6,977 nucleotides of DNA from JAKFWF01 sp031401535 (GTDB lineage Bacteria; Pseudomonadota; Alphaproteobacteria; Rhizobiales; Hyphomicrobiaceae). Positions within the stretch are counted from its first letter, which is position 1, and each line of letters begins with the position of its first letter. Where the stretch lies: positions 1 to 6,977 of the forward strand of contig JANNRP010000040.1 of NCBI GenBank assembly GCA_031401535.1, written 5' to 3'. A program made the translations under genes and the position numbers. Below, in pieces: positions 5,654 through 6,977 of the stretch. The notes beneath the pieces are model-generated. The model did no database searches, had not been told where the DNA came from, and saw nothing but the letters and a program-made list of their open reading frames with translations.

Positions 5654-6033
5654 GGCAAATCTCCTCACATCCGCTGACGCCCCTTTTTGGTTCGCCAATT
5701 CCTAGCGGGAGGATATGACACCGTTGTTAAAGGCAGGTGGTGTGGAAAAACGATGGCCTGAGGCCCGACCCGGCTATCGCAGTCCCTGGGGACCGCCGAC
5801 ATATACAAACTTGATAGCCGCCCGAAGTGAGCGATCGATGTTGCGTAGAAACAACGCGTGCATGAATGACTGGTCATGGCTTAGGCCGTTTGCGGCCCTC
5901 CTCGAAAATCTGCTGCGCTGCAGCGTGACGGTCGGTATCGGGACTATCGCATCGCAGACCGAGCAGCGCCTCCACAACGGTCGGAATCGGGGGTGCTGCG
6001 GAAGGCGACTGATCACCTTTCAGGGCTCTTGCT
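5654..6033. other. 380-bp stretch downstream of the intron, no supported gene
   Basis: This is the 3' flank of the group II intron read on the minus strand. Several short frames are open, including a minus-strand frame ending at TGA 5874-5876 (TVVEALLGLRCDS, then FEEGRKRPKP), but none has a ribosome-binding site or known similarity. It contains a 15-bp direct repeat with one mismatch (5928-5942 and 5977-5991). It may be the remains of the gene or intergenic target that the intron entered. Confidence 0.45.
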
Positions 6034-6036
6034 GCC

Positions 6037-6070
6037 GAGTAGGCCCGGGGAATTTCACCCCGAGCCCCTC
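6037..6070 (-). ncRNA. Group II intron domain VI with bulged branch-point A
   Basis: Three nucleotides after domain V, GAGGGGCUCGGGG (6070-6058) pairs with CCCCGGGCCU-A-CUC (6050-6037) around a 7-nt loop. The adenosine at 6040 is unpaired on the 3' side and sits 6-8 nt from the expected 3' splice site, the standard place of the lariat branch point. The 3' boundary nucleotide cannot be fixed from this sequence alone. Confidence 0.78.
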
Positions 6071-6073
6071 ATA

Positions 6074-6107
6074 GATCCGGACTTGATACTCTCGCATCAT
6101 CCGGCTC
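6074..6107 (-). ncRNA. Group II intron domain V (catalytic hairpin)
   Basis: The 34 nt from 6107 to 6074 read GAGCCGGATGATGC, then GAGA, then GTATCAAGTCCGGATC. GAGCCGGAU pairs with GUCCGGAUC (one G-A mismatch at the third pair). A two-nucleotide AA bulge follows. Then GAUGC pairs with GUAUC around a GAGA tetraloop of the GNRA type. The catalytic AGC triad is present at positions 2-4. Length, bulge and loop agree with functional domain V hairpins. Confidence 0.88.
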
Positions 6108-6670
6108 GTGCCATCGCGCGAAGGCTGCCGCTTTCCACTGAACGAAGGGCTCCTCCGGGCGAACCCATTGGCCCAAATCAGCGGCAATGACCTACCCCCT
6201 TCGCTCCACGACCATTACAGCCGCTTCATTGCTACTACGAGGCAGTCCGCCCCTCGCTGATGCATCGGTACTTTCGGCCTCTCGGTTTTCAGCCGCTTGC
6301 GCCTTTTCCCTTGGCATCACCAGCAAGGTTCTCACGTTCCGTACCAGAGCCTGATCGAGCTTCGTGCTGCCTACACGCCGGATGCCGCTCGGTCCGTATC
6401 GGGACATCGTCCGAGCTGGTCTCGCAGGTAGGGTCAACCCGCGATTTTGACATCGCCTAAACCGCTTTCGACGCTTCATCGGCAGTTCGCTTGCGCTCAC
6501 CTCTCTCGACCGTGCCTGCCGGGATCATTGTCCCGACGTTTCCGCGACGCTCACGACCGTGGCTTTTTGACCAAAGCCGCTCGCGGTGGCTTGGGATCAG
6601 CGACCTGGTCGCCGAACCCGGAGGGCCCACCTCCATCTTCAGTACAGTTGCGCGCCGCCGTTTGGACCGG

Positions 6671-6977
6671 TGGACCTCCCCCGATTCAGTGGAGAGCCAT
6701 TTGCTCTTCCTTCTGGTCGGCGCGGAACGTTGCTTCGAACGTTGCCGGGCTGACGTAGCCGAGGCTCGAATGCCGCCTGCGCGGATTATAGAAGCCTTCG
6801 ATGTATTGGCCAATTGCTTTGCTGGCTTGGCCGCGAGTCGCGAAGGCTGTGCGCCAGATCAGTTCGGACTTGATGGTCTTGAATACGGTCTCGACCATGG
6901 CGTTGTCGTAGCAGTTGCCTCGTCCGCTCATCGAGGCAACAAAGCTGTTGTCGCGCAGTATTCGTCTGTAGTCGTCT
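6671..6977 (-). mobile_element. IS3-family insertion sequence, transposase-end part, continuing beyond the window
   Basis: The segment contains the end of orfB and the element's terminus. The + strand begins TGGACCTCCCCCGATT at 6671, which fits an IS3-type end starting with TG. A second TGGACC starts 8 bp further out at 6663, so the true boundary could be either. The other end and orfA lie to the right of the window. Confidence 0.75.
6686..6976 (-). CDS. IS3-family transposase OrfB, C-terminal part (cut by window edge)
   Basis: The frame enters from the right edge as DDYRRILRDNSFVAS and runs through SGRGNCYDNAMVETVF, the signature around the catalytic glutamate (E of NAMVETVF) of the DDE integrase core. 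It then continues with KSELIWR, IGQYIEGFYNPRRRHSSLGY and SPATFEA to TGA 6686. About 96 residues of a ~280-300-aa OrfB are visible. The first two catalytic aspartates lie outside the window. The visible part is undamaged and may belong to an intact IS. OrfB is normally made as an OrfAB fusion by -1 frameshifting; that site is not in view. The ATG at 6931 is internal. Confidence 0.93.
   Translation of the reverse strand, partial: DDYRRILRDNSFVASMSGRGNCYDNAMVETVFKTIKSELIWRTAFATRGQASKAIGQYIEGFYNPRRRHSSLGYVSPATFEATFRADQKEEQMALH

Larger units (their letters stand above)
6034..6630 (-). mobile_element. Group II intron lacking its reverse transcriptase ORF
   Basis: Read on the minus strand, the segment ends in a recognisable domain V and domain VI (listed separately). 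Upstream it has GGAACGTGAGAACC (6340-6327), the GGGGCGGAC element (6253-6245), CGTAGTAGC-AATGAAG (6240-6225) and GTGGAGCGAAGGGGG (6209-6195). To my knowledge these are typical of bacterial group II intron ribozyme domains just before the intron-encoded protein. The frames here are RNA-structure shadows, not proteins. Between 6195 and domain V at 6107 only 87 nt remain, where domain IV normally carries the ~1.2-1.8 kb reverse transcriptase/maturase gene. The 5' end is uncertain: GTGGG at 6630-6626 is the best candidate but differs from the GUGYG consensus. The 3' end is near 6034-6032. It could splice or move only with a maturase supplied from elsewhere. Confidence 0.8.

Noticed and set aside
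5715..6074. 119-aa plus-strand frame
   Set aside because: It runs antisense through domain VI of the intron and the unassigned flank, has no good start signal and shows no recognisable family.
6192..6500. 102-aa minus-strand frame containing GGLPRSSNEAAVMVVERRG
   Set aside because: Its sequence is the translation of group II intron ribozyme RNA (the CGTAGTAGC-AATGAAG and GTGGAGCGAAGGGG elements). There is no ribosome-binding site; similar database 'proteins' are structural-RNA shadows.
6561..6578. GGCTTT/AAAGCC inverted repeat as a terminator
   Set aside because: The 6-bp stem has no following T run on either strand and lies inside the intron, where it is more simply a ribozyme hairpin.
6447..6813. 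Overlapping plus- and minus-strand frames across the intron 5' part and the IS3 end
   Set aside because: Both cross the IS3/intron junction and overlap the clear IS3 orfB frame; they are high-GC chance frames.

Overview
The window is GC-rich with codon use strongly biased to G/C at third positions. Its mix of gene types suggests an alphaproteobacterium of the Bradyrhizobium/rhizobial kind, in an accessory region full of insertion remnants such as a symbiosis or genomic island. This assignment is inference from composition and gene content.

The left part (1-1506) holds ordinary chromosomal-type genes. These are the 3' portion of a LysR-type regulator on the + strand and, convergent with it and overlapping by 4 bp, a thioredoxin-fold peroxiredoxin-like protein on the - strand. 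Next (1637-3676, - strand) is a large multi-TM mechanosensitive channel of the MscS superfamily. Its frame runs the whole length without a frameshift but is interrupted by two internal amber codons (3401-3403 and 2225-2227), and by a TGA just after the most natural start codon (3659-3661). It is either a pseudogene in early decay or a split or readthrough gene. The amber at 2225 is followed at once by ATG (TAGATG), exactly between the pore helix and the cytoplasmic domain.

The right part (3941-6977) is a mosaic of broken mobile DNA and small orphan genes. It starts with an internal fragment of an IS21-family element (end of istA, ATGA overlap, first ~40 codons of istB). This is followed by a 45-aa ORF with a strong Shine-Dalgarno site and a tiny decayed second ORF, closed by a clear Rho-independent terminator (4813-4846). 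A second orphan gene (72 aa, 5093-5311) lies behind a TTGACA element, a perfect 7-bp inverted repeat and a perfect DnaA-box match. A convergent 82-aa orphan gene (5405-5653) follows.

From about 6630 down to 6034 on the - strand lies what reads as a group II intron. It has an intact domain V (34 nt, AGC triad, GAGA tetraloop, 2-nt bulge), a domain VI with a bulged adenosine, and upstream ribozyme-like sequence, but only about 87 nt where domain IV and the reverse transcriptase should be. It is therefore an ORF-less or ORF-deleted intron. An IS3-family transposase C-terminus (- strand) enters from the right edge, and its end lies about 40 bp from the intron's 5' side.

The most notable points are the ORF-less group II intron and the frame-preserved, stop-interrupted MscS channel gene.
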